From: Chloroflexota bacterium
Lineage (GTDB): Bacteria; Chloroflexota; Dormibacteria; Dormibacterales; Dormibacteraceae
Assembly (NCBI GenBank): GCA_005887685.1
Contig: VBHJ01000003.1
Span: 1-59,757, forward strand
DNA: 59,757 bases
Reading direction: 5' to 3'
The position numbers and the translations under genes were made by a program. The notes below the pieces were generated by a model, which was not told the DNA's origin, searched no databases, and saw only the letters and a program-made list of their open reading frames with translations. This document shows, piece after piece, positions 1-7,991 of this stretch (its first letter is position 1; each line of letters starts with the position of its first letter).

Positions 1-1
1 G

Positions 2-319
2 GGAACCTACAACGCCGGCTCGGGCATATGGGACGTCGGAGCGCTCGCGGTGGGGTCCTCGGCCACGCTCCAGCTCGTGGTGACGGTTAACGGCACCACC
101 CCCGTCGTGAACACCGCGACACGGACCACCAGCTCGCCGGTCGATCCAAATCCGGCGAATGACTCGGCCTCCTCGACGGTTACAGGTAGCACCGTGCCGG
201 GACTCCCCAACAATGGCGTGCCGCCTGTCGCCGCGATATGGCCGGACGTGCTGGCGGTGATCCTGCTGGTGCTGGTGACGGCGGGCGTACGCCTGCGAAT
301 CTCGCGGCGCCGGGCTTGA
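2..319 (+). CDS. C-terminal end of a DUF11-type cell-surface protein (5' truncated)
   Basis: The reading frame is open from the window edge, so the start lies upstream. The visible 105 residues contain the end of a DUF11/Ig-like repeat: a glycine/alanine-rich GSGIWDVGAL segment, then VDPNPANDSAS, a hallmark of these repeats. A short linker, a hydrophobic helix (about VAAIWPDVLAVILLVLVTAG) and a basic RISRRRA tail follow, as in a sortase-independent membrane anchor. It is probably exported and surface exposed. Its stop TGA overlaps the TTG start of the next gene, suggesting coupling. Confidence 0.75.
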   Translation, partial: GTYNAGSGIWDVGALAVGSSATLQLVVTVNGTTPVVNTATRTTSSPVDPNPANDSASSTVTGSTVPGLPNNGVPPVAAIWPDVLAVILLVLVTAGVRLRISRRRA

Positions 320-1884
320 CCACCAAGCGCTGGATCCTCGCCGCGGCGGTCCTCGGGTCAGGGATCGTCTTCCTGGACTCGACCGTGGTCAACGTCGCGC
401 TGCCGAGAATCGGCCGCGACCTCCCGCGCACGTTCCTCGGCGTGCTCGAGGGACAGTCGTACGTCTACAACGCGTACCTGCTGACCCTGAGCGCGCTGCT
501 CATCCTGGCCGGGGCGGTCACCGATTTCTATGGGCGCAAGCGAACCTTCCTGCTTGGCCTGCTCGGGTTCGGCGTCACCTCCGCTCTTTGTGGCTTTGCT
601 CCGAGCATGGAGCTGCTCGTCCTGTTCCGAGTGCTGCAGGGTGCGGCGGGCGCACTGCTGGTTCCCGGCTCGCTGGCGCTCCTCACCGCCAACTTCGAAG
701 GCGAGGAGCAGGGACGCGCCTTTGGAACATGGGCCGGAGCGTCCGGTGCGACGACGATCCTCGGACCCCTGCTCGGCGGCCTGCTCGTCGACACGATCTC
801 GTGGCGCGCCGCGTTTTTCATCAACATCCCCCTGGTCGCGCTGGCGGCATGGGCGACGTGGAAGCACGTGCCGGAAAGCCGGGATGAAAACGCGACCCGC
901 CATTTCGACTGGATCGGCGCCGCCATCGTCGGTCTCGCGGTGGGCGGGCTGGCGTTCGGCACGATCTACGGCCAGCAGCGCGCCTGGCGGGACCCGCTGG
1001 GTTTTGTCGCCCTTGCCATCGGCGTCGTGGCGACGATCGTTCTCCCAGTCTGGATGAGCCGGGCGAAGCACCCCCTGATCCCGCTGGAGCTGTTCCGCTC
1101 GCGCAACTTCACGGTCGTGAACATCTCGACACTGCTGATCTACGGCGCCCTGTACGTGACCTTCTATTACGTCGGCCTGTTCCAGCAGGGCACGCTCGGC
1201 TACGCCGCGGCGGCCGCCGGTGCGGCGGGGATTCCCGGGTCGCTTTTCTTGATCTTCCTATCACGTCGTTTCGGAAGCCTGGCGACCAAGTACGGTCCGC
1301 GAATCTTCATGGCCGTCGGGCCGGTGATCATGGCGCTGGGCGTGCTGTGGTTTGCGCGCGTTCCGGCGACGAGCACACCGTGGAAGCTCCTGCCGAACAA
1401 CCCGAGCACTTACTGGCCGCCGCTCTCTTACTTCACCGACTTCCTGCCGGGCTCGATCATCTTCGGGATCGGCATCTGCATCCTGGTCGCTCCTCTGACG
1501 ACCGCGCTCATGACGTCGGTCCCGGTGCGTAACTCCGGTCTCGGGTCGGCGATCAACAACGCCATCTCCCGAGTTGGGCCGCAGCTGGCCGGCGCCCTGA
1601 TCTTCGTATTCCTCACTGCCAACTTCTACAGCTCGCTGGCCGGCCGGCTGAGTGGTGTCGACGTCTCTTCTGAGTCTTTTCGCAACCAGGTCAGCCCACT
1701 GAACACGCCGTTCGACCAGCATCTGATCGCGGTGGTGCGCGACGCATCGACCTCGTCGTTCCACCTCGCCATGCTCATAGGCGCTGGATTGCTCCTGGCG
1801 GGAGCGATCGTCAACGCAGTAGGGATTCGCAACCCTAAGGCGCGGCAGCCGGCGACGGCGGAGAAGGAACCGGTCGCGGCGTAG
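316..1884 (+). CDS. MFS drug exporter, DHA2 (EmrB/QacA-like) family
   Basis: Predicted 522-residue, multi-helix inner-membrane proton antiporter, the usual size for 14-helix DHA2 exporters. LDSTVVNVALP in helix 1 is the DHA2 signature (motif D1), and GAVTDFYGRKR near residues 66-76 is MFS motif A. I chose TTG at 316, which overlaps the preceding TGA (TTGA), because the conserved N-terminus begins there; an upstream ATG at 238 would add 26 low-complexity residues read out of the previous gene. Substrate unknown; multidrug export is the family role. Confidence 0.88.
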   Translation: MTTKRWILAAAVLGSGIVFLDSTVVNVALPRIGRDLPRTFLGVLEGQSYVYNAYLLTLSALLILAGAVTDFYGRKRTFLLGLLGFGVTSALCGFAPSMELLVLFRVLQGAAGALLVPGSLALLTANFEGEEQGRAFGTWAGASGATTILGPLLGGLLVDTISWRAAFFINIPLVALAAWATWKHVPESRDENATRHFDWIGAAIVGLAVGGLAFGTIYGQQRAWRDPLGFVALAIGVVATIVLPVWMSRAKHPLIPLELFRSRNFTVVNISTLLIYGALYVTFYYVGLFQQGTLGYAAAAAGAAGIPGSLFLIFLSRRFGSLATKYGPRIFMAVGPVIMALGVLWFARVPATSTPWKLLPNNPSTYWPPLSYFTDFLPGSIIFGIGICILVAPLTTALMTSVPVRNSGLGSAINNAISRVGPQLAGALIFVFLTANFYSSLAGRLSGVDVSSESFRNQVSPLNTPFDQHLIAVVRDASTSSFHLAMLIGAGLLLAGAIVNAVGIRNPKARQPATAEKEPVAA

Positions 1885-1891
1885 CCCTACG

Positions 1892-2590
1892 ATGGGTTTC
1901 GTGGGCTCGCTGATCGATCGGGATCAGCTCCAAGAGCTGGTGGCGCGCGGCGCACAGCTCGTCGAGGTTCTGCCGGCAGACGAGTACAGGGAAGATCACC
2001 TGCCCGGCGCAACGAGCATTCCACTCCGCCAGCTCAATCGCGAGACCGCGGCGACACTCGATGCCCAGCGCGCGGTGATCGTCTACTGCTGGGACATGGC
2101 TTGAGACATGGCGCCCAGGGCCGCGGCGCGGCTCGAGACCCTCGGCTTCGGCGAAGTCCATGAGTACAAGGCGGGCAAGCTCGACTGGATGGCCGCCGGG
2201 CTTCCGACCGAGGGCACGAACTCGCTTCACCCGCGCGCAGGGGACGCTGCGCGCAAAGACGTGCCCGTCTGCAGCCTGACCGAGCGGCTCGGTGACGTCC
2301 GCGATCGCGTCAAGGCCGCCGGATGGGACGCAGCGCTGGTCGTGGACGGCGACCGCGTCGTGCTTGGTCTCTTGCGCTCGAAGGAGCTGGCCAAGGATGC
2401 GGACATGCGGATCGAGCAGGCCATGCGACCTGCTCCAAGCACCTTTCGGCCTTACGTCTCGCTGCACGAGATGGCCCACTTCATGGAGGAGCACAACCTG
2501 GAGAGCTCGCCAGTGACGACGTCTGACGGGAAGCTCGTCGGTTTGCTCTACAGGGCCGATGCGGTGCGCTTGGGGATGCCGCCGAAATGA
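1892..2590 (+). CDS. Rhodanese-CBS protein with an in-frame TGA codon
   Basis: Two open segments (1892-2101 and 2105-2590) lie in the same frame, separated only by TGA at 2102-2104 (codon 71). Before it is the first part of a rhodanese domain (LVEVLPADEYREDHLPGA, then VIVYCWDMA); after it the domain continues (DMAPRAAARLETLGFGEV...) and is followed by a CBS-like region from about residue 110. From memory, homologues carry Cys in the position occupied by TGA (YCWDxxC-DxSPRAA), so TGC to TGA, a selenocysteine codon or a sequencing error are all possible. The usual catalytic Cys of the YC motif is still present. The 3' end overlaps the next start (ATGA). Confidence 0.7.
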
Positions 2591-2742
2591 TCTCGTTGGA
2601 CGTCAAGTGCGAGAAGTGCGACAAAGCGGTCGACGTCTGCGACCTTTGCGAAGAGCCTGAATGCAAGCACGTCGTCTGCCACGACTGCCTCAGCGTCGCC
2701 CTCGACGAGCGCAAGCACCAGCCGCACGAGCACGGCGGCTAG
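2587..2742 (+). CDS. Small Cys-rich zinc-binding-type protein (51 aa)
   Basis: The start ATG overlaps the stop of the rhodanese-CBS gene (ATGA), so translation is probably coupled. The 51 residues hold KCEKCDK, VCDLCEEPEC and VCHDC: three CxxC-type pairs plus an extra Cys and nearby His, compatible with one or two zinc sites. The C-terminus is His-rich (KHQPHEHGG). No catalytic domain is visible; a partner or metal-binding role for the rhodanese is an inference from coupling. Its TAG stop lies in a CTAG shared with the convergent methyltransferase. Confidence 0.7.
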   Translation: MISLDVKCEKCDKAVDVCDLCEEPECKHVVCHDCLSVALDERKHQPHEHGG

Positions 2743-3422
2743 CTTTCGACCCGGAGCGTCAACAGCTCGTGCGGTGGATCCAGCGGACCGAAGAACTCGT
2801 CGATCCAGGCCGGATGATCGGGCGCGGGGATGGCCGGCGCGGTCATCCGCTGCCAGCCGTGCGCCTCGAACCAGTCCGGGCTCTCCGGGCTGATCAACGC
2901 GATCAGCCCGCCTGGCGCGGTCACGCGGCGGAGCTCCGCGAGCACCGCCGGGTCCGGCCCGAAAGCGGCGCACGAAGCCGTCAGCTGCGCCCAGTGGTCT
3001 CCGACCGGCAGCGCCTCGGCCCACCCGGCGACCGGCGAGACCTGGGGCAAACGCCGGGCGAGCAGCGCGAGGAGGCCCCATGACGGCTCGATCGCGGTCA
3101 CGCGCCTGCACCGCGCGGCGAGATGGGCGGTCAACCGGCCGCTACCCGCCCCGACGTCAACGGCGGTGTCGAGGCCGGAAGGAAGGGCCTCGACGAGGGA
3201 TGGGTGGATGGGCTCGAACCGCGCCAGCTCGCCCCACTTCTCAGGCTCGAGGTGGTACACGAGCGTCCAGAACAATGCGCGGACCACGCGATCCTCTCTT
3301 TCATCGGGTGGAACTCGCGCCATCTCGCGCCGCCGCACGGCATCGGGCAGCCGCGCGACGTCGCGGATGCTGAAATGACGCCAACCCGGCGGAGCCTTCG
3401 CAACCGCCTCTTCGTAATCCAA
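2739..3422 (-). CDS. Class I SAM-dependent methyltransferase
   Basis: 227-residue cytosolic protein. VDVGAGSGRLT around residue 90 is motif I (the glycine-rich SAM loop), TAIEPS is the acidic end of strand 2, and TAPGGLIALISPE matches the post-motif III region. The N-terminal 80 residues look helical and may form a substrate cap. Substrate cannot be told. It converges on the small Cys-rich gene, and both stop codons are read from one CTAG at 2739-2742. Confidence 0.75.
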   Translation of the reverse strand: MDYEEAVAKAPPGWRHFSIRDVARLPDAVRRREMARVPPDEREDRVVRALFWTLVYHLEPEKWGELARFEPIHPSLVEALPSGLDTAVDVGAGSGRLTAHLAARCRRVTAIEPSWGLLALLARRLPQVSPVAGWAEALPVGDHWAQLTASCAAFGPDPAVLAELRRVTAPGGLIALISPESPDWFEAHGWQRMTAPAIPAPDHPAWIDEFFGPLDPPHELLTLRVES

Positions 3423-3452
3423 AAGACCCGCCGATCAGACTAGGACGCTGTC

Positions 3453-4481
3453 GTGAGAATCGCGGTCGTCTCCTCGCCGGTCACAGCGCTCCGCCCGGCG
3501 CAGCTCGGCGGCGCGCAGGCGTTCATCTGCGACCTGGCCGCGGGCCTGGCGCGCCGCGGCCACGACGTCGTGCTGTACTGCGCCGAGGGTTCCGAGGTGG
3601 CCGGCGTCCGATTGGCCACGGTGCCGGTGCCGAGCGACGCCACGGAGGCACTTGTCATGCCCGGCGGTCGGGAGCCGCCCCCGGCGCCGGGTGTCGAGGC
3701 GGCGCTGGCGGCGATGTTCGAGTCGATCGCAGCCGAGGGCTTCGACATGGTCAGCCAGCACGCGTTCGATGCGCCCGCCTTCCGGCTGGCGAAAGACCTT
3801 CCGGTCCTGCACACGCTGCACCTGCCTCCCATCGTCAGGGCGGTCGTCCGGTCCGCGGCTGCCATCCCCGCGGCCCGGCTGGCCACGGTTTCGCACTCCT
3901 GCCTCGATGCGTGGCGCAGGGCCGGCGTCCAGGTGGCGCAAGTCCTGCCCAATGGAGTCGCGCCAGGTCCTGACCCGGCAGCTCCAGTGAAACGACAGGC
4001 TCTAGTCGCCGGCCGCATCTCACCTGAAAAGGGCATCGAGCATGCAATCGCAGCCGCGCTGCAGGCCGGCCTGGCGGTGCAGGTGGCGGGCGCCCACTAC
4101 GATCCGGCTTATGACGTCGACCTCACCGGGGCGGAGGTCCTCGGCCCGCTGCCGCGTGAAGAGCTTCGCCGGCTGATGGCGGGCAGCGCGGTCACGATTT
4201 GCGCGGTTCGATGGGACGAGCCGTTTGGGATGGTCGCGGCGGAGGCGCAGATGTCGGGCTGCCCAGTCGCGGCCTACCGGCGAGGCGCCATGGCCGAGGT
4301 CGTTGAGGACGGCGTAAGCGGAATGCTCGCCGAACCGGACGACGTGCCTTCGCTTGCTCGCGCCATTGAAGGCTGCATCGAGCTGGACCGCTGGTCCGTC
4401 CGCGCCAGCGCGATGCGGCGCCTCGCGCTCGACAGCACGCTCGATCGTTATGAGGTGGCGCTGGAGGGTGGATCGCGTTGA
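3453..4481 (+). CDS. Glycosyltransferase family 4 (GT-B fold)
   Basis: 342 residues. An N-terminal GGAQAFICDLAAGLARRGHDV acceptor domain is followed by a nucleotide-sugar domain with VAGRISPEKG and the EX7E pair Glu256/Glu264 in DEPFGMVAAEAQ, both typical of retaining GT4 enzymes. The start is GTG at 3453. It is first of three translationally overlapped genes (GT4, SDR, PTPS), so the acceptor may be a pterin, as in biopterin glucosyltransferases. That acceptor assignment is inference; a generic GT4 role remains possible. Confidence 0.8.
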   Translation: MRIAVVSSPVTALRPAQLGGAQAFICDLAAGLARRGHDVVLYCAEGSEVAGVRLATVPVPSDATEALVMPGGREPPPAPGVEAALAAMFESIAAEGFDMVSQHAFDAPAFRLAKDLPVLHTLHLPPIVRAVVRSAAAIPAARLATVSHSCLDAWRRAGVQVAQVLPNGVAPGPDPAAPVKRQALVAGRISPEKGIEHAIAAALQAGLAVQVAGAHYDPAYDVDLTGAEVLGPLPREELRRLMAGSAVTICAVRWDEPFGMVAAEAQMSGCPVAAYRRGAMAEVVEDGVSGMLAEPDDVPSLARAIEGCIELDRWSVRASAMRRLALDSTLDRYEVALEGGSR

Positions 4482-5098
4482 CCGCGACGGCTGTCGTGAC
4501 GGGCGGGTCGGGCGGCATCGGCTCCGAAGTCGTTCGGGAGCTACGCGCCCGCGGCTGGGACGTCGTCTCGCTCAGCCGGCGGGAGGGCTGTGACATCTCC
4601 GACGAAGACCAGGTCTCGAAGGCGTTCAGCAGGTTGAAGTCACTGGACGCGCTTGTTCACTGCGCGGCGGTGCTCATCAAGCGCCCCCTGATCGAGCTGA
4701 GCGCCGTGGAGTGGGATGTTCAGATCGACTCGGGACTGCGCGGTGCGTTTCTCTGCTCCCGCGAGGCGTTCAGGCTGATGCGGGATCGGGGCGGCTCGAT
4801 CGTGTTCGTGTCCAGCCTGTCAGGCGTGGCCGGCGCCGAGAAGTTCCCGGGCATGGCCGCGTACGTGGCGGCCAAATCGGGGTTGGCAGGGCTGACCGAG
4901 GCGCTCGCAGCGGAAGGCCGTGGGGCCGGCATCCGTGTCAACGCCATCAGCCCGGGCGCGGTCGACACTCCCATGCTGCGCATCGCGGGAGTGGAGGGAC
5001 CTGTGCTGCAGCCCGCTGATGTCGCGCGCATCATCGTCTGGCTCGCCTCCAACGAATCCGCGCCGCTCACCGGTGCTAACTTGCGAATGGACCCATGA
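4478..5098 (+). CDS. Short-chain dehydrogenase/reductase (SDR), possible pterin reductase
   Basis: 206-residue classical SDR. TGGSGGIG at residues 8-15 binds NAD(P)H, and Tyr129/Lys133 in YVAAKSG are the catalytic pair, with SSLSG supplying the Ser. INAISPGAVDTPM follows as usual. The TTG start overlaps the preceding TGA, and its own stop overlaps the PTPS start. Beside a PTPS gene, a sepiapterin-reductase-like role on a 6-pyruvoyl-pterin is attractive, but the sequence alone does not prove the substrate. Confidence 0.8.
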   Translation: MTATAVVTGGSGGIGSEVVRELRARGWDVVSLSRREGCDISDEDQVSKAFSRLKSLDALVHCAAVLIKRPLIELSAVEWDVQIDSGLRGAFLCSREAFRLMRDRGGSIVFVSSLSGVAGAEKFPGMAAYVAAKSGLAGLTEALAAEGRGAGIRVNAISPGAVDTPMLRIAGVEGPVLQPADVARIIVWLASNESAPLTGANLRMDP

Positions 5099-5505
5099 CC
5101 CCGAGCCTTCGCATCACCCGCCGCGCCACGTTCGCCGCGGCGCACATCCTGTGTCGCGACGACTGGAGCGACGAGAAGAATCGCGACGTGTTCGGCGCAT
5201 GCACGACCGACCACGGACACAATTACGTGATCGAGGTCACCGTCGGCGGCGCTCTCGATGCGGAGACCGGAATGGTCGTCAACCTCAAGCACGTGGACGC
5301 CGTTTTGCGTCGCGAGTTCGTTGATGCGGTCGATCACCGCCACCTGAACAGAGATGTGGACTTTCTGCGCGGCGTCATCCCGACCGCGGAAAACGTCGCG
5401 CTGGCCGCGTTTCAACGCCTGGAGCCGCACTTCAAACCCGCCCGACTGTTGAAGGTGCGGATCGTAGAAACAGAGAACAACGCAGCGGAGGTAGCCGCAG
5501 ACTAA
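5095..5505 (+). CDS. 6-pyruvoyl-tetrahydropterin synthase / 6-carboxy-tetrahydropterin synthase (QueD/PTPS family)
   Basis: 136 residues, family length. Zinc ligands are visible as His17 (FAAAH), His40 and His42 (HGH), and Cys36 sits in the CxxxHGH motif used by PTPS and QueD enzymes. PTAENVA and the C-terminal VETENN are the conserved pterin-anchoring segments. The substrate is 7,8-dihydroneopterin triphosphate. No queC/queE neighbours are seen; coupling to an SDR and a GT4 favours a biopterin-type pathway over queuosine, as inference. Confidence 0.85.
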   Translation: MTPSLRITRRATFAAAHILCRDDWSDEKNRDVFGACTTDHGHNYVIEVTVGGALDAETGMVVNLKHVDAVLRREFVDAVDHRHLNRDVDFLRGVIPTAENVALAAFQRLEPHFKPARLLKVRIVETENNAAEVAAD

Positions 5506-5518
5506 GGAGTCAAAGGCA

Positions 5519-5541
5519 CCCTCTCCCCACAGGGGAGAGGG
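5519..5541. repeat. GC-rich dispersed palindrome, CCCTCTCCCC type, copy 1
   Basis: CCCTCTCCCC and GGGGAGAGGG form a 10-bp stem around ACA. A further GGGGAGAGGGG follows. Nearly the same unit recurs at 35751-35773, also beginning GGCACC. It lies between the PTPS gene and the convergent Rieske gene, so it may act as a bidirectional terminator or be a REP-like repeat. Confidence 0.7.
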
Positions 5542-5566
5542 CCGGGGAGAGGGGCGCCCAAAGAAG

Positions 5567-6505
5567 TTATTTGAGCGGGTGCGCCAGCTTGACTTCGACC
5601 ACCCCGCCCCGCTCGCGTGCCACCAGCAGCGGCTGATCGAACGTCGCAGGGCCGCCGACCACCTTTCCATCCTCAAAGCGGAACCGGGACGCATGCCACG
5701 GGCAGGTGACCACCTCCTCCGCGACCTTCCCCTCGTGCAGCGGACCGCCCGCGTGCGAGCACACCGCACCCATCGCATGCAGCAATCCTTTGTTGCGCAG
5801 GATCACCACCGGAAGCCCACCCGCCTCCACGCGCCGCATCTCTCCTTCGGGGAAGTCATCGCGGGTCCCCACCTTCACGAACTCCATCGGCCCGTCGTAG
5901 AACGCGTTGTGGTTGACCGCGGTGCCGATCCCAAAGGTCAGGTGTCCGCCCACGTAGGCGCCGAAGAGCACGATCAGCCACGCGAGGGTTGAGAGCACGA
6001 CGGCGGCCGGCCGCAAACCGGTCGAGCTCAGACGCAGGCTGAGGGAGATGAGGTCGATCACGACCACGCCCGTCATCGTCAGCCCATGCACCACAGCTGT
6101 CCGCCGCTCGTGCCCTTCGGTCTCGTGAAAGTCCGTGTAACCCGTCATCGCCGCGAGCAAAGCGCCGGCCAGTCCCGCGGCCAGGGCGAAGTCTCCTGCG
6201 GCCGGCGGCACCCGACCCGTGGCGATGAAGAGCCAATCCGCGAGGACGCCCACAGTCCACGCGCCAACCGGTAGGTCGGTCAGCGCCGGGTGCAGGGGAT
6301 GCCCCAGCAGCTTCGTCCCGTACATCACGTTTTTGATGGCACGCCCGGGCGATCCGAGCACCTCGTAGAACCCGCCGACGGCCTTTTGCACGACGTCGGC
6401 CACAGGGTCGAGCCACGCTTGGGAGCGGACCACGCGGTCCAGCGTCCGCTCCCGGGTGCGGCTTTCCCGGATCAGCCTGCTGATGCGTCGGCGGTCGATT
6501 TCCAT
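5567..6505 (-). CDS. Membrane protein with DUF2231-like helices and a C-terminal Rieske [2Fe-2S] domain
   Basis: 312 residues. The middle (about 60-200) holds four hydrophobic segments with GHPLHPALTDLPVGAW, characteristic of DUF2231 membrane proteins. The C-terminal 100 residues form a Rieske domain: Cys249-x-His251 (CSHAGG) and Cys268-x-x-His271 (CPWHAS). A GAGGA ribosome site six bases before ATG 6505 fixes the start; a longer open frame upstream is antisense to gnd. It is probably an electron-transfer protein at the membrane; partner unknown. Confidence 0.82.
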   Translation of the reverse strand: MEIDRRRISRLIRESRTRERTLDRVVRSQAWLDPVADVVQKAVGGFYEVLGSPGRAIKNVMYGTKLLGHPLHPALTDLPVGAWTVGVLADWLFIATGRVPPAAGDFALAAGLAGALLAAMTGYTDFHETEGHERRTAVVHGLTMTGVVVIDLISLSLRLSSTGLRPAAVVLSTLAWLIVLFGAYVGGHLTFGIGTAVNHNAFYDGPMEFVKVGTRDDFPEGEMRRVEAGGLPVVILRNKGLLHAMGAVCSHAGGPLHEGKVAEEVVTCPWHASRFRFEDGKVVGGPATFDQPLLVARERGGVVEVKLAHPLK

Positions 6506-6562
6506 GTTTCGTCCTCGGCGTAGCGCCTCAATCCGGAAACGCATGTGAGTAAGGTTTTCACC

Positions 6563-7990
6563 ATGCCCGGAACAGAGATGGGCGTCGTGGGACTGGGCAC
6601 GATGGGGATGAACCTGGCCCGGAACCTGGCCTCCCACGGCGTTCGAGTCGGTGTTTACAACCGAACCCACCGCCGCACCGAAGAGTTCATGGCCAACTTC
6701 GGCAAGGAGGGCGACTTCGCCGCCGCGGCGACATTTGAAGAGCTGGCGTCGGTGTTGAAACCGCCCCGTGCCGTGCTCGTGATGGTGAACGCCGGCCCAC
6801 CCGTGGACGAGACGATCGACGCGCTGGCGAAGGTCCTGGACCGGGGCGACACCATCATCGACGGCGGCAACTCCTTCTTTCAGGACACGCAGCGTCGAGC
6901 GGCCGCCGTTGAAAAGATGGGCCTCGGTTACATCGGATGCGGGGTCTCCGGTGGGGAGGAGGGCGCGCTGCACGGCCCGAGCCTCATGCCCGGGGGAACT
7001 CGCGAGTCCTACACGCACGTGGAGGGGATGCTGACCGCCATCGCGGCCACGGTCGATGGCGTCCCCTGCTGCACGTACATCGGGCCCGACGGCGCGGGCC
7101 ACTTCGTGAAGATGGTCCACAACGGGATCGAGTACGCCGACATCCAGCTGATCGCGGAGTCGTACGACCTCCTGCGAAGCGCGCTCGGCATCACGCCCGA
7201 TGAGCTGGCATCGATATTTCGGGATTGGAACAACGGGCGGCTGCAGTCCTACTTGATCGAGATCACCTCGTACGTGCTGGCCAAGCACGACGGCGGGACC
7301 GGCAAATCACTGGTCGATGCGATCGAGGACGAGGCGGAGCAGAAGGGAACCGGGCGATGGACCAGCCAGTCGGCGCTTGAGCTTGGCGTCCCGCTGACCG
7401 GCATCACCGAGGCCGTCTTCGCACGCACGCTGTCGAGCCAGAAGGCGCGACGGGCCAAGGCGTCCGGCGTGCTGGCCGGACTTGCAGGCGGCAAGGCTCC
7501 GAGCAGCCTTGTCGAGGACGTGCAGGAGGCGCTCTACGCGTCGAAGATCGTCGCTTACGCGCAGGGCTTCGAGCATCTCGCCGCGGGTTCGAAGGAGTAC
7601 CACTGGAACCTCGACCTCGGCGCATTGGCGACCATCTGGCGTGGCGGATGCATCATCCGCGCGAAGTTCCTCGACCGCATCAAGGAGGCATACGAGCAGA
7701 CCTCCGACCTGCCCAGCCTGATGCTCGCGCCGTTCTTCAAGGACGCGCTGGCGGAGGCGCAGCCGGCGTGGCGCCGGGTGGTCAAGGCCGCGGTCGACCA
7801 CGGCATTGCGATCCCGGCGTTTGCGTCGTCGCTCGCTTACTACGACGGGTATCGGCGCGCCCGTGGGCCGGCCAACCTCATCCAGGGCCTGCGCGACTAT
7901 TTCGGCTCGCATACCTATCACCGCGTCGACCGCGAGGGCGCCTATCACACACGCTGGGCGCAGGACGGGAGCGAGGTCCGGGTCGATTAA
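6563..7990 (+). CDS. gnd: 6-phosphogluconate dehydrogenase, decarboxylating
   Basis: About 475 residues, close to the family norm. Oxidises and decarboxylates 6-phosphogluconate to ribulose 5-phosphate with NADP+ in the pentose phosphate pathway. GVVGLGTMGMNLARN is the Rossmann fold, GNSFFQDTQRR and GCGVSGGEEGALHGPSLMPGG the substrate-binding stretch, and FVKMVHNGIEYADIQ the catalytic region. ATG at 6563 follows an AAGG; the open frame extends to GTG 6545. Divergent from the Rieske gene. Confidence 0.95.
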   Translation: MPGTEMGVVGLGTMGMNLARNLASHGVRVGVYNRTHRRTEEFMANFGKEGDFAAAATFEELASVLKPPRAVLVMVNAGPPVDETIDALAKVLDRGDTIIDGGNSFFQDTQRRAAAVEKMGLGYIGCGVSGGEEGALHGPSLMPGGTRESYTHVEGMLTAIAATVDGVPCCTYIGPDGAGHFVKMVHNGIEYADIQLIAESYDLLRSALGITPDELASIFRDWNNGRLQSYLIEITSYVLAKHDGGTGKSLVDAIEDEAEQKGTGRWTSQSALELGVPLTGITEAVFARTLSSQKARRAKASGVLAGLAGGKAPSSLVEDVQEALYASKIVAYAQGFEHLAAGSKEYHWNLDLGALATIWRGGCIIRAKFLDRIKEAYEQTSDLPSLMLAPFFKDALAEAQPAWRRVVKAAVDHGIAIPAFASSLAYYDGYRRARGPANLIQGLRDYFGSHTYHRVDREGAYHTRWAQDGSEVRVD

Positions 7991-7991
7991 C

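Noticed and set aside
2102-2145. SECIS-like hairpin after the rhodanese TGA
   Set aside because: A GCGCC/GGCGC stem exists, but short GC stems are common here and the loop lacks typical SECIS features; not called as a feature.
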